Shown here: piece by piece, positions 49,786-59,614 of the stretch
How positions within the stretch are numbered: the first letter of the stretch is position 1
Layout: each line of letters starts with the position of its first letter
Assembly (NCBI GenBank): GCA_023014485.1
Contig: JAJOZX010001574.1
Coordinates: forward strand, 144,501-208,500
Source: Bathynomus jamesi
Taxonomy: Eukaryota > Arthropoda > Malacostraca > Isopoda > Cirolanidae
DNA length: 64,000 nucleotides
Direction: 5' to 3'
Made by a program: the position numbers and the translations under genes
Notes under the pieces: generated by a model
Told to the model about the DNA's origin: nothing
Seen by the model: the letters and a program-made list of their open reading frames with translations, nothing else
The model's database searches: none

Positions 49786-49942
49786 TTAATGTTATCATGA
49801 TGAGGTTCGTAGTGAGGTTGTGGCTAGTGCCCTGCGTGAGTTTTTAACAGACTTTAGAGACGAGTATCGTTTGATGGGCAGAAAGGAAAAATATGAGCAT
49901 ATGTTCCTCTCAAATAGTTCGCCGGAGTGTGAAGATGTTTAG
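49353..49942 (+). CDS. Unrecognised gene, fuller copy
   Basis: The ATG at 49,353 opens about 145 codons starting MAAFNIACTTFMKWYSAKCQ, including RAEEKQQVWIMSLVDGWCDK and VMLHHVDYSYPTTENVNLVI. Near 49,795 the frame shifts, and matching codon texture continues (VVASALREFLTDFRDEYRLM) to a TAG at 49,940, giving about 195 residues in all. The single open frame instead stops at 49,847. No signal peptide or membrane segment is seen, and I cannot assign a family. An AP-1-like site and an initiator-like TCAGT (49,273) lie upstream. The compact, little-spaced frames that follow would suit a viral or mobile origin, which is only a suggestion. Confidence 0.55.
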
Positions 49943-49956
49943 TAAAACATTATAAA

Positions 49957-50061
49957 ATGCGCCTAGTTCGTGAAAATTATCCTGAAGAACTATTTCTTTA
50001 TATAACGCGCAGTTGTCGTAACGATTTAGAAGATTATTTCAATTGCCGCTATGTTGAGTGA
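49957..50061 (+). CDS. Small ORF overlapping the next
   Basis: 34 codons starting MRLVRENYPEELFLYITRSC, right after TATAAA. It ends in TGA inside the first codons of the following frame, an 11-bp overlap. It may be a piece of a longer protein broken by frameshifts; no family is recognised. Confidence 0.35.
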   Translation: MRLVRENYPEELFLYITRSCRNDLEDYFNCRYVE

Positions 50062-50296
50062 AGACGAGTTCACGATTGAAAAGCTCGGGTCGGTAGAAAT
50101 AAACCCTCGATTGGAAAAGCGAGTTTATAAACTTGTGTTTAATAATGTAGCTAACGATGAACTCTTTGTGCGTGCTTTTGATTGTATTCTAGACGTATTT
50201 AAAGATGACTTACCAACCGGTTGTAAAGTGGGAACAAAAATAGTACTGAACGAAATGAAAGCCCTTCATATCGAGTACAGGTTTCTCTATACTTAA
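50051..50296 (+). CDS. Unrecognised 81-residue ORF
   Basis: Starts MLSEDEFTIEKLGSVEINPR and contains KRVYKLVFNNVANDELFVRA. It has balanced composition and codon use like its neighbours, unlike the surrounding AT-rich DNA. It overlaps the preceding small ORF and is followed by microsatellites. The function is unknown. Confidence 0.45.
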   Translation: MLSEDEFTIEKLGSVEINPRLEKRVYKLVFNNVANDELFVRAFDCILDVFKDDLPTGCKVGTKIVLNEMKALHIEYRFLYT

Positions 50297-50430
50297 AGCG
50301 GTGAAAAATTATTAAACCGCATATATTGCGTAATGCAGAGCAATAATGATGTAATTGTAAACTCGATTAAGTGCGAGTTTAGTATTTTGAAAAAAAAAAG
50401 TGAAATGTATTTATATATTTGTGTGATATT

Positions 50431-50650
50431 TCTCCTGTACTGTTATATTGAAGAATTATATGCATATTCCTCATTTCTATTATTATTGACCATTCAAATG
50501 TATATTTATTTCTATATATCTCCATAATTGTGTGTGTTTGTGTGTGTGTGTGTGTGTGTCTGTGTGTGTATATATTTTTTTTATTATATGCATATTCCTC
50601 ATTTCTATTATTATTGAAATGTATATTTATTTTCTATATATCTCCATAAT

Positions 50651-50681
<31 letters not shown>

Positions 50682-50800
50682 GTGTGTGTGTGTGTGTGTA
50701 TTTCTCCTGTACTGTTATATTGACGGATTATATGCATATTCCTCATTTCTATTATCATTCAAATGTATATTTATTTTCTCTATATTTATAATAAACAGAA
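50431..50800. repeat. Three tandem units with (TG)n
   Basis: The unit TCTCCTGTACTGTTATATTG...TATGCATATTCCTCATTTCT...TCCATAATTGTGTG repeats at about 50,431, 50,580 (partial) and 50,702, separated by TG tracts (50,530-50,565 and 50,652-50,699). Confidence 0.85.
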
Positions 50801-51071
50801 TGATGCAATGTTGTTTTTCTTAATTATTTTGGTTAATTACATCATGTTACGCCTTCTAAACCTACTAGCGGAATTCTAAACCAACTTTTAAGAAAATAAA
50901 TGGTACAATCTAGCAACTGTGTACCTGAGCAATGGTCTCTGGCAACTCTCCATAATAATGTATACAATGGGATCTGGCACCTCTTCTGAAGGCTCCACGC
51001 GTCACAGATCTCATAGACAATGCAGGTCCTGTATATGAGCTTTAATTATCTCGATGAAATAGTGAGCAATC

Positions 51072-51665
51072 ATTCCCTGACGAGATATATTTCTGATTCC
51101 ACGTGAAACTGTAGGTCTAAGGTCGATGAAAAGCTTTCCAATTCGGCGAGAAAGAGTTAATTACACTAGGGAACAACATTTTTGTTTCTTGAAAACTATT
51201 TGGTGTTTCTTATAGAACTTTTGATGCTGATTCCAAATATGGTTTCAGAAGTTTTCTCTCACCCATAGTTTTCGAGAAAATAATATTTCTATTTACTCAG
51301 AGTTTTCCCAAAATATTAGTTAAAATTAAGTGTACTAATTTAATTTTACTTTCTTTTTTCCAGGTTAACTATATTTAATAGTATTTTTTTGCATTAAAAA
51401 AATATAGCTTCATTCCCTGACGAGATGTATTTCTGAATCCACGTTAAACTGTAGGTCTAAGGTCGGTGAAAAGCTTTCCAATTCGGCGAGAAAGAGTTAA
51501 TTACACTAGGGAACAACATTTTTGTTTCTTGAAAACTATTTGGTGTTTCTTATAGAACTTTTGATGCTGATACCAAATATGGTTTCAGAACTTTTCTATC
51601 ACCCATAGTTTTCGAGAAAATAATATTTCCATTTACTCAGAGTTTTCCCAAAATATTAGTTAAAA
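51072..51665. repeat. Direct duplication of ~254 bp
   Basis: 51,072-51,325 and 51,411-51,665 are almost identical (from CATTCCCTGACGAGAT to CCCAAAATATTAGTTAAA). A third partial copy lies at about 52,568-52,715. No coding signal. Confidence 0.85.
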
Positions 51666-51679
51666 GATATAATTTACAT

Positions 51680-52025
51680 GATCACTCCATTGCAGATTCT
51701 TATCTAGCACTACACCAATAAATTTTGTTACAGTACACTCCTTTATGGCGATTTCATTAACATTAAATTCATCAAGATGTACATTTCTTTTATTAGTAAA
51801 AATCATGAAATTTGTTTTACTGGTATTTAGGAAGAGTTTATTGATATCATTATTTCTTTGTTCTCCTTAGCTATATTTACATTTTCCATAAGATTTAAAA
51901 TAGCCATTTCCGTTGTTCTATTATTACGGAAGCCATATTGATTTGGAGATTTGGAGATTTGGGCTTTTAAGGGTAACAGCTGCTTCCAGACCTTTAGAAG
52001 GGTGTACATAGTTCGTTGCAAGTCG
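51680..52025 (-). pseudogene. LINE RT fragment with internal deletion
   Basis: On the minus strand, an upstream piece with PNQYGFRNNRTTEMAILNLM (51,900-51,960) is followed, after a gap in the protein, by LFLNTSKTNFMIFTNKR and KFIGVVLDKNLQWSDHVNYI (51,680-51,835). The palm motifs between them are deleted. A different family from the other LINEs here. Confidence 0.75.
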
Positions 52026-52408
52026 CAACCACGTTTGCTTAATGCAAAGGGTGCACGGTTCAGCTTTCGCGCTCAATCATCTGATTTATTTTAACTCTGT
52101 TCTTTATTGAAATTATAACTCCAGATCTTTCAAATTCGGCGAAAAGGAGTTAATTATTATTATTACTACTGTAATTTGTACCACCCTATATATATATATA
52201 AGAGAAATAATCAACGCATTTAATAAAAACATTTTTACTTACAAGTCAAACGCACGAAAAAGCTAGAAGAGGAGGTGAATTGCGTCTTTGAGAGAGGGAG
52301 AGAGGAAGTTCGAACAAAATTCCTTCGCGATCGCCCATTTTCATAGTAGAAAAAACTGGTTTTTCATTCCAAAAAGTTTTCCGTGATTTCAATAATTTTG
52401 CGCCAGCA

Positions 52409-52575
52409 TGAATCGAAACTGTATTAATCCCAGAGATACATTTTGCTACGTATGTGGAGAACTGACCATAATGGCACAGACGAAGACGATGGCCCCACTC
52501 GTGTCGTGAAGAAGGCTTACGAACTTTATTTTGGATGTAAGGTAGGCGACCAAGAAGAGCATTCGGTTTACACGT
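52409..52575 (+). pseudogene. Fragment of a zinc-finger-like protein family
   Basis: Starts MNRNCINPRDTFCYVCGELT and, after a frameshift, reads VKKAYELYFGCKVGDQEEH. This is the Cys-x2-Cys start of a multicopy animal family that I remember only as uncharacterised or transposon-related. It is cut off at the third copy of the 254-bp repeat (52,568), so only the N-terminal exon is present. Confidence 0.55.
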
Positions 52576-52868
52576 TAAACTGTGGGTCTAAGGCGGAGTG
52601 AAAACCTTTCCAATTCGGCTAGAAAGAGTTAATTACACTAGGGAACAACATTTTTGTTTCTTGAAAACTATTTGGTGATTCTTATAGAACTTTTGATGCT
52701 GATTCCAAATATGAATTGTGCTAAATTTTCACTTCTAACACTAAATATTAAAAATCAAAGATTTAAGCAGTTAAGATGTAGTTAACTAAAAATTAAGGTA
52801 AATATTTTTCACAAAGATACAAGCATATTCCTTTATTTATTAATGAACAAAACTCTCTCTCTCTCTCT

Positions 52869-52869
52869 T

Positions 52870-52929
<60 letters not shown>
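52869..52929. repeat. (TA)n microsatellite
   Basis: TA repeat preceded by a short CT run (52,853-52,868). Confidence 0.95.
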
Positions 52930-52933
<4 letters not shown>

Positions 52934-53036
52934 TTAGTACTTTCAGGTTTGCTAAGAATCGGAGTCAAGAGAGGTTTTGTTCAAGTTGACTGGAAGAAAG
53001 GTAAAATTATGGTCATTCTCGGAAATCCTTTCCGCG

Positions 53037-53580
53037 TGTGCGTGTGTGTGTGTGTGCGTGTGTGTACGAGTTGTTCATTCGTTTATGTATACAAACACAG
53101 ATGGGGTGAGGAGATTGGGGGGAATGGACGAGCGTGTGTTTCGAGTTGACCAGATTCTCGGAAATCCTTTCCTCGTGAAAGGAAAAACAACGCTTAATGA
53201 ATAATTTCTTATATTGAATAATTAAAAGGAGAAAATTCATTTGTTTTACATTATTTAGCATCATTTGGTTTAAATTAATATACGTTTGGCATTTTTTCTG
53301 ATTTTCCTTCACATGATATGTACAGAGGCGTGTGCGTGTGTGCACGAGTTGTTCATTCGTTTATATATACAAACACAGATGGGGTGAGGAGATTGGGGGG
53401 AATGGTCGACCGTGTGTTTTGGTTTTAATTCGGTGAAATTCAATTTACATATATAATATATAAGGGTTGACAAAATTAAATAGACACGGTTATTATGATT
53501 CTTTCTATATATATATAAACACAGATGGGGTGAGGAGATTGGGGGGAATGGACGAGCGTGTGTTTTGGTTAATTTCAACT
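53037..53580. repeat. Dispersed triplicate ACAGATGGGGTGAGGAGATT
   Basis: A unit of about 60-90 bp (GAGTTGTTCATTCGTTTAT, then ACAGATGGGGTGAGGAGATT and GGGGGGAATGG) occurs three times, its G-rich part starting at about 53,096, 53,374 and 53,521. Copy 1 is preceded by a TG tract. No gene. Confidence 0.85.
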
Positions 53581-54504
53581 TTCTTTGTTTCTTTACCTTT
53601 CGTTTTTTTTCAACTTTCTTCGCAAGGTTTCTTTACCTTTCGTTTTTACCACTGTTGTTGGGTATTTATAATAAAATAGGAATTAAGTGATTTATTGCGT
53701 AAAGAGCGTGTGTTTAAATAAACAGATGAATCTTCCAACAATTAATTGATTAACTATATAAATATATTGTAGTATTTTATATGGTTTTTGCTATCTGGCA
53801 ACTTAATACATGGCGCTATCTGGCAACTCAGCCGGAATAGAGGTCTATAAAAGAGTGAGAAGCTGATGACGGAGTCATTCAAGCTCGGCTCCCAGCCGAG
53901 CAAGGACCTCTGGTCCTTTCTCTTTCTCTTTCTGGCCCTTTGGGAAAACCCCTTAGAGGCCTCTTAGGTTAGGTAAACGAAAATAGCTTGGGGAGAACTC
54001 CGCCTCCAAGTTGCATGCCTTGCAATCAAAGGCCGCTACTCTCTCTCTCTCTCCCCCCTTCAGGTGTACCCCTCCCCCCTTGGCTCCTTCTAAGCCAACT
54101 GTCTGATTCAGCCAACTGGCTGATTAGGCGCCTATAAGACAACGCCTACTCGGCTGAAGTCTTAATATGCACTTGGCTCCTGCCGGGTGAACACCTCTCC
54201 TCCTTTCTCTCCTTTCTCTTGGGGGATAACGCCGCCTCCAAGTTTCATGACCCCTTGTTGCACCTGCAGCATCCCCCACCCCCCCTTTGGGGAATTTTTT
54301 GCAACACCCCCATTTGCAACAACCCCTCCCTCCTTTGCATCATTGCAACATTACGTAATAAATTGCAACATTCCTGCACTCTAACCTTTTGCGGCTATAC
54401 TACTCACAATCATGTGAGCTACCATTCTCATGTTCAGACGGTTTTCATGTTTGTGCCATAAGAAGTTCGCTCTCATAAACGAATTTCCCTTACTTCATCC
54501 CAAA
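53581..54504. other. Promoter-like and C-rich sequence, no gene
   Basis: A TATAAAAG box at about 53,849 follows repeated CTATCTGGCAACT words (53,790-53,830) and is followed by TCATTC. A C-rich region (54,040-54,370) follows. It could be a retroelement promoter or LTR remnant, but I see no coding sequence belonging to it. Confidence 0.35.
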
Positions 54505-56963
54505 ATGCACGAAATTTATTAAGTACTATTGTGTATACTTATTTACTGTTTCACTCACTCTTGTACCAGGGCAATAAACTCCTCACTAATGTGTCTTTAG
54601 AACTCATTTTCTCTTGCTACTCCCTATAATGAGTTACTCTTTGTATAGATCCGAACTAAGGGACAAAACGTATTATTTATGAATTTACCTATATTGCATT
54701 ATTTGATAGACAAAGACGTCATAAAGTAAATTATTTCCTTTCACATTTTCCATACCTTGAATACTAAATCCTCATACTGGTATCTTTAGTATCAGTTGTT
54801 TCGTATAATAATGAAGAATTTACAGTCTGTAAGATATTATTTATATGCTGCGTTGTGTCTAATGTTATGCCGTATAAATATTGTTTGGAAATGTTCATTC
54901 ATATATTAATGTTTCTGCCTGAATTGATTAATGTTATGTTAATATCTTCTTGTAGGTATTAATTATTGAATAATTTAATCTTCAATTTTTGTTGACCTCC
55001 TTTCTTTGCAACCATTTAAATTAATTCACTTCATTTCATTCATTAATTCATTTCATTCATTTATTCTTGACCTACCTATGCCCTTTCATCATCTCAGTCA
55101 ATGTCTTCACATAAATGTCCTTACATGAGATTATGTTCATGTGTGTGTAACTATTGCAATATTCGTCTAGCCATTCTGTGAATAGTGAATTGGATTCTTT
55201 TCTAAAACACAAGAAAGCGAATGGGAAATGGTAAGTTCTCAAAAAAGTCAATCATAACTCAGTCAAAAGTATTTCGTGCATTTAATTTGCACACTCCTGT
55301 AAAATAAATAAATAAATATGTATATAGCTTACGGCGTATATAAATAGCATTCCTATTATTTTTTATTTTTAATAAGCATTAAAAATAGTCGATATATACG
55401 CCCATTCGAGGGCACGAAGCTTCAGTCGTGTGCGGTGCAGTAAATGGAGAGATTAACAGCTTCAGATCTATTTTCCCATTCAATTGCAGCAAAAACAACA
55501 AAAAATTTATAACTGTTTTTTATTCCAAAATGCTGTTATAAAATGTACTATATATGTATATAAATATATGCAATATAAATTAGGCCTCAGACTACATCCA
55601 AATGTACCCACTTTACTTCTTTGCATTCTTTGGGGGAGGCCGACAAAAGGCTATCTTTCCCGTATCTCATCTGGACATCCACAAAGGATGGGTGATACAA
55701 GTTTAATCTGGGAAATGGCTGGAGGAGGTTACTGGCGAAAGACCAGGCTGGAAAGGTTCGGGCAGAGAAAGGCCGGGTGATATATTAAAGACCAACACCA
55801 TTAACTAACTATCAATTGCTTAAATCATTAAACTACCATCGGCCCCGTATTCATCCACTTAACCAACTTGGAATAATATCACGAGAGCGACCAAAGAAAT
55901 TAAACAAAAAATTACACTAAACTTTTGTTCACAGAGTATAAAAGTTCTATTTTTTGACAATTTTACAAAAATCTGAATATCCGAAATCCTTTCTAGCGTT
56001 TTGATCTTTGGTGTTGGTGACTGGTCATGTAATTTGCTTGGAGGTGTGCGAGAGAATACGTTATGTTCACCGATCCTTGTGTAATAATGTCACAATGTGT
56101 ATCCAGGATAATTTCTGCGTGTTAGGGTTAAAAAGCTCAAAGTTGTCATAGATATACACAGACGTGGCGCATTTTAATTCTGGCACCAAGATTATCTTAC
56201 AACAAACATGTTGACTGTTTTATAACCAAACTTGAATGAATTTTCTATGCAGTGAATTGAAGGTAATATGAAATGGAATACCCATTGATATCTTCTGATC
56301 AAAAGAAAGAGTAATGAATCGCATTAAATCTTGATTACACTTAAGTCACTCTTATGTAAGTTAAGTAGTGTGGCTTTTGAGTGAACCTGAAGGAAACTTT
56401 AAATAAAAATGAAAGTGTTTGTTGTCATTTAACCTCCTTCGTAAAGGAAAAGGTCATGTGACGGAGGAGACTTACAACTTTACGTGGGATCCGAGCCACG
56501 GCCCTTGTTTTACTTAAGACGCAGACGACGGTCACCAATATAACTTCGGAACAGACCCAGCGTCGCTTAACTTCGCAAATGAAACATAATAATAGTCAGG
56601 ATGAAGAGCTTATAAACTCGAGATCGTGAAAAGCAATAATTTATTCAGTTAATATGTTTCATTGCAACAATTTAATTTTAATCATAAATTCCTTTAAATA
56701 AAATAAATATTTAATGTGTTTATATACAAACAGAATTATGAATACAATCGCTTCTAATTTTAAAATAATATTTTAACTAATTCTATCCAAAAGAATAAAC
56801 GAAACAGGAAAAGCGTTGCAAAATAGGAAGTAAACTTTTAACTTTTAAAATAAAGAAAAATTCACTCAATACAATAAAGTTTTAAGGTCGTTGCGCACAT
56901 TTCGAGGAAGTTCAGAAAGGCGTTACCTGATGTTTTTTTGCACCGAGTATTTACACGAATTAA

Positions 56964-57051
56964 CCCTTTACTGCCCAAATATTTTGTAGGGTTAAGTTAT
57001 GAATGCGTGTATTTGAAAGGTTACAAATTTGTCCTTTTGGGCAGTAAAGGG
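56964..57051. mobile_element. 88-bp piggyBac-type MITE
   Basis: The ends are CCCTTTACTGCCCAAA and, reversed, CCCTTTACTGCCCAAA, flanked by TTAA on both sides (56,960-56,963 and 57,052-57,055). The left arm near 33,482 has a single TTAA at the same place. No coding capacity. Confidence 0.9.
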
Positions 57052-57248
57052 TTAAGAGAGATAACTGCGTTCACTTCATGGGTGCAAATTCCATTTCGTT
57101 GGTATAATAAAGCGTCGACTTCACAAACTCCGACACTTTTATTCCTAAATACTGCTCTGCATCACCTTCTTTCTTCTATTTCCTTTATAAAAGTTTTTGT
57201 TTTTTAAAATACTTTAAAATAAACGTTTTTGTGATTATAAAAGTGAAA

Positions 57249-57890
57249 ATGATTGTGAAATTAATTAGAATTTTGGCCTCATTTTGTTTTGGGGTGAAAG
57301 GTGGTGTATTGTTTGACTAGAAGAAAACTATCAACAGAGCTGGGCAATAAATACATTGAATGTATTTAAATACTAAATACTAAATACATGGGAGAAATGT
57401 ATTTAAATACTAAATACTAAATACATTTTACGAATGTATTTAGATACTAAATACAAAATACATCAATTGTATTTAAATACATTTGTAAATACATTTTAAA
57501 TACATACAAATTTTAACATATGCATTCACTAATTCACTAAGCCATGACACGCACACGATAAAGAAATCAACCGCTTTCGACTAAGAGTGGCACACAACTG
57601 ATTGAACTGACACGTTGAAACATGAACCATGCTGTACTACACTGTCGACGCGTCGTACTGTGCTAGTACAGAACGTGTATTAAACCAGTAAAAGTATTTA
57701 CATTTTTATATTTTGAGTATTTAAATACATTGTATTTAAATACTCATTAAAGTATTTAAATACTATATTTAAATACATGAAAAACAATGTATTTAAAAAT
57801 ACAGTTCTAAATACACAAATGTATTTAAATACGTATTTAAATACAAATGTATTTAAATACTGCCCAGCTCTGACTATCAACAGTTGCGTG
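57249..57890 (+). pseudogene. Signal-peptide exon, broken right-arm copy
   Basis: Counterpart of 33,193-33,288. It starts MIVKLIRILASFCFG and keeps the GTG|GTAAGT donor at 57,891. A TCG to TAG change ends it after VLFD, and a 538-bp hAT MITE splits it at ACTATCAA. It cannot encode a secreted product. Confidence 0.85.
57335..57872. mobile_element. Non-autonomous hAT element in an exon
   Basis: Ends CAGAGCTGGGCA and reversed CAGAGCTGGGCA, with a perfect 8-bp duplication ACTATCAA (57,327-57,334 and 57,873-57,880). The interior is mostly AAATACTAAATAC / GTATTTAAATAC repeats, giving many internal hairpins. The left-arm site is empty. Confidence 0.9.
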
Positions 57891-58157
57891 GTAAGTACAT
57901 TTCCTATCTACCATAACAACCATAACCACGAGATTAGTTTTTATTGATGGTGAAATATGTAAGTTATTATTGTTGAATTAAGAAAAGTATAAATATTTTT
58001 TGTTCTTAACACTTTGTTTACCCTCTAAAATTTTAGGGATAAAGAGATAGACAAACATACAGATAGACAGACAGATATATAAATAGATCGGTAGATAATA
58101 ACAAAAAGTCATTTAATGAAGAAACAGATTTTCATGAAAATAATGAAAGAAATATTA

Positions 58158-58895
58158 CAGGGTGTCCATAAATTATTCACCCCATTATACGCCTTAATAA
58201 ATTCGTTATTATAGGAGCTATCTTAAAACGGTTTGCGGCAATTAATAACACAACTAAAGAAATTTGTGTTTTAATTCAGTAAACCTCCACCTGAGCCCCA
58301 TTGGTAGCACGCAGAACATCAAGGCGATAGATGATTTCGTTCCAAACATTAAGAAGCATGTCTTGCGTGATGGAAGCTAATGTCTCTTCAATCCGGTGTC
58401 TTAATTCTGTGATGTTATTAACCTTCTTTGCATACACTCTGTCCTTTGTGTAGCCCCATAAAAAGAAATCCAGAGGCGTGATATCCGGGGAACGAGGAGG
58501 TCATGGAATAGGGCCATCTTGCCCGATCCAACGAGAAGGGAACTTTTCATTGAGGAACCCCCGCACTTCTAATCCCCAGTGTGGCGGTGCCCTATCTTGC
58601 TGAAAGAACACACGGGGCTGCATATCCTCAAGCTGAGGTGCAGCTGAGGAGTTTTCTGATATTCCTCCCAAAAACGTCTCTGTACAGTAATTGGAGATTT
58701 GGTTTCCCACATCCACAGCACACACATTGCTTTCTCCTTCACTGTCGCCATTGTGCCCCTAGTGGATGTTCTGCGAAATAAAGAAAACAAATTCTTGAGT
58801 TGTGTTATTAATTGTCGCAAACCGTTTTAAGATAGCTCCTATAATAACGAATTTATTAAGGCTTATAATGGGGTGAATAATTTACGGACACCCTA
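58158..58895 (-). mobile_element. Mariner element 4, internally deleted
   Basis: The ends are CAGGGTGTCCATAAATTATT and, reversed, TAGGGTGTCCGTAAATTATT, with TA on both sides. Inverted repeats extend about 100 bp (to GCTATCTTAAAACGGTTTGC and beyond). It is 738 bp. Confidence 0.9.
58276..58751 (-). pseudogene. Mariner transposase, deletion derivative
   Basis: The N-terminus MATVKEKAMCVLWMWETKSP with VQRRFWEEYQK is joined to the C-terminal catalytic part (VFFQQDRAPPHWG, SPDITPLDFFLWGY), ending in VEVY. The first catalytic aspartate and most of the DNA-binding domain are deleted. A stop replaces the residue before PPRSPD. The remaining two aspartates are again 41 residues apart. Confidence 0.85.
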
Positions 58896-59220
58896 TATTC
58901 GTTTTTCAATTCTGAATATTAATCTTACAATATTGTGTTAAATACAATATAATAATTTAGTCACAAGTATGTCATCTTTATTATTATTATTATCGACAAT
59001 GAACAAACGGTGGGGAAGATAGAGCGTTAAGTGTGATTTGTAGGTCTTGTGTGGGATTTACGGACATTTCTTCGAAAACATTTCTTCGAAAACAAAACTT
59101 CGAAAACATTTCTTCGAAATCAAAAACTTCGACATCCAATAACTTCGACAAAAAATTACTTCGAAAATAAAACTTCGAATCAATAACTGCGGACATTTCT
59201 CCGAAAATATAAACATTTTG

Positions 59221-59580
59221 AGACAAGTAAAAGTCCTCGCTCCTAACTTAAACATTGATTCAATTTTAACTGATTTTGAAACAGGAATGATTAATGCATT
59301 AACTTCGGAATTTCAATCAGTTGCAAACTATGGTTGCTTTTTCCATTTTGGCCAATGCTTATATAGGAAAGTCTGTGAATATGGACTCAAAGCACGATAC
59401 GACACTGATGCCCAATTCACTCTAAATATTCGAATGCTTACAGCTCTTGCCTTCGTGCCACCTAACAAAGTTGTCGAGGGATTTAATATGCTAATTGAAC
59501 AAAACATTCTTCCACATGAAGCAGAACCTGTTGTTGATTACTTCGAAGATACGTGGATCGGCCGTCCTGACAGACCTAGC
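59221..59580 (+). pseudogene. MULE transposase core fragment
   Basis: About 120 codons open. They contain IDSILTDFETGMINAL (a catalytic-region aspartate), YGCFFHFGQCLYRKV (His-x-x-Gln type MULE motif), IRMLTALAFVPPNKVVEGF and VVDYFEDTWIGRP. The N-terminus and the rest of the catalytic core are missing; the frame runs into the CCTAA tract. It is related to the transposase remnant at 39,061-39,690. Confidence 0.85.
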
Positions 59581-59614
59581 CTAACCTAACCTAACCTAAC
59601 CTAACCTAACCTAA
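59579..59614. repeat. (CCTAA)n inside the MULE
   Basis: About seven units of the arthropod telomere-type repeat, between the transposase fragment and the right terminal repeat. Confidence 0.9.

Noticed and set aside
50532..50723. Cys/Val-rich open frame
   Set aside because: Pure (TG)n translation.
53849..53880. TATA box as the promoter of a gene
   Set aside because: No coding sequence follows within reach; kept only as a promoter-like trace.
59579..59614. Telomere end
   Set aside because: The CCTAA run is short and enclosed in a MULE with its own target duplication, so it is interstitial.
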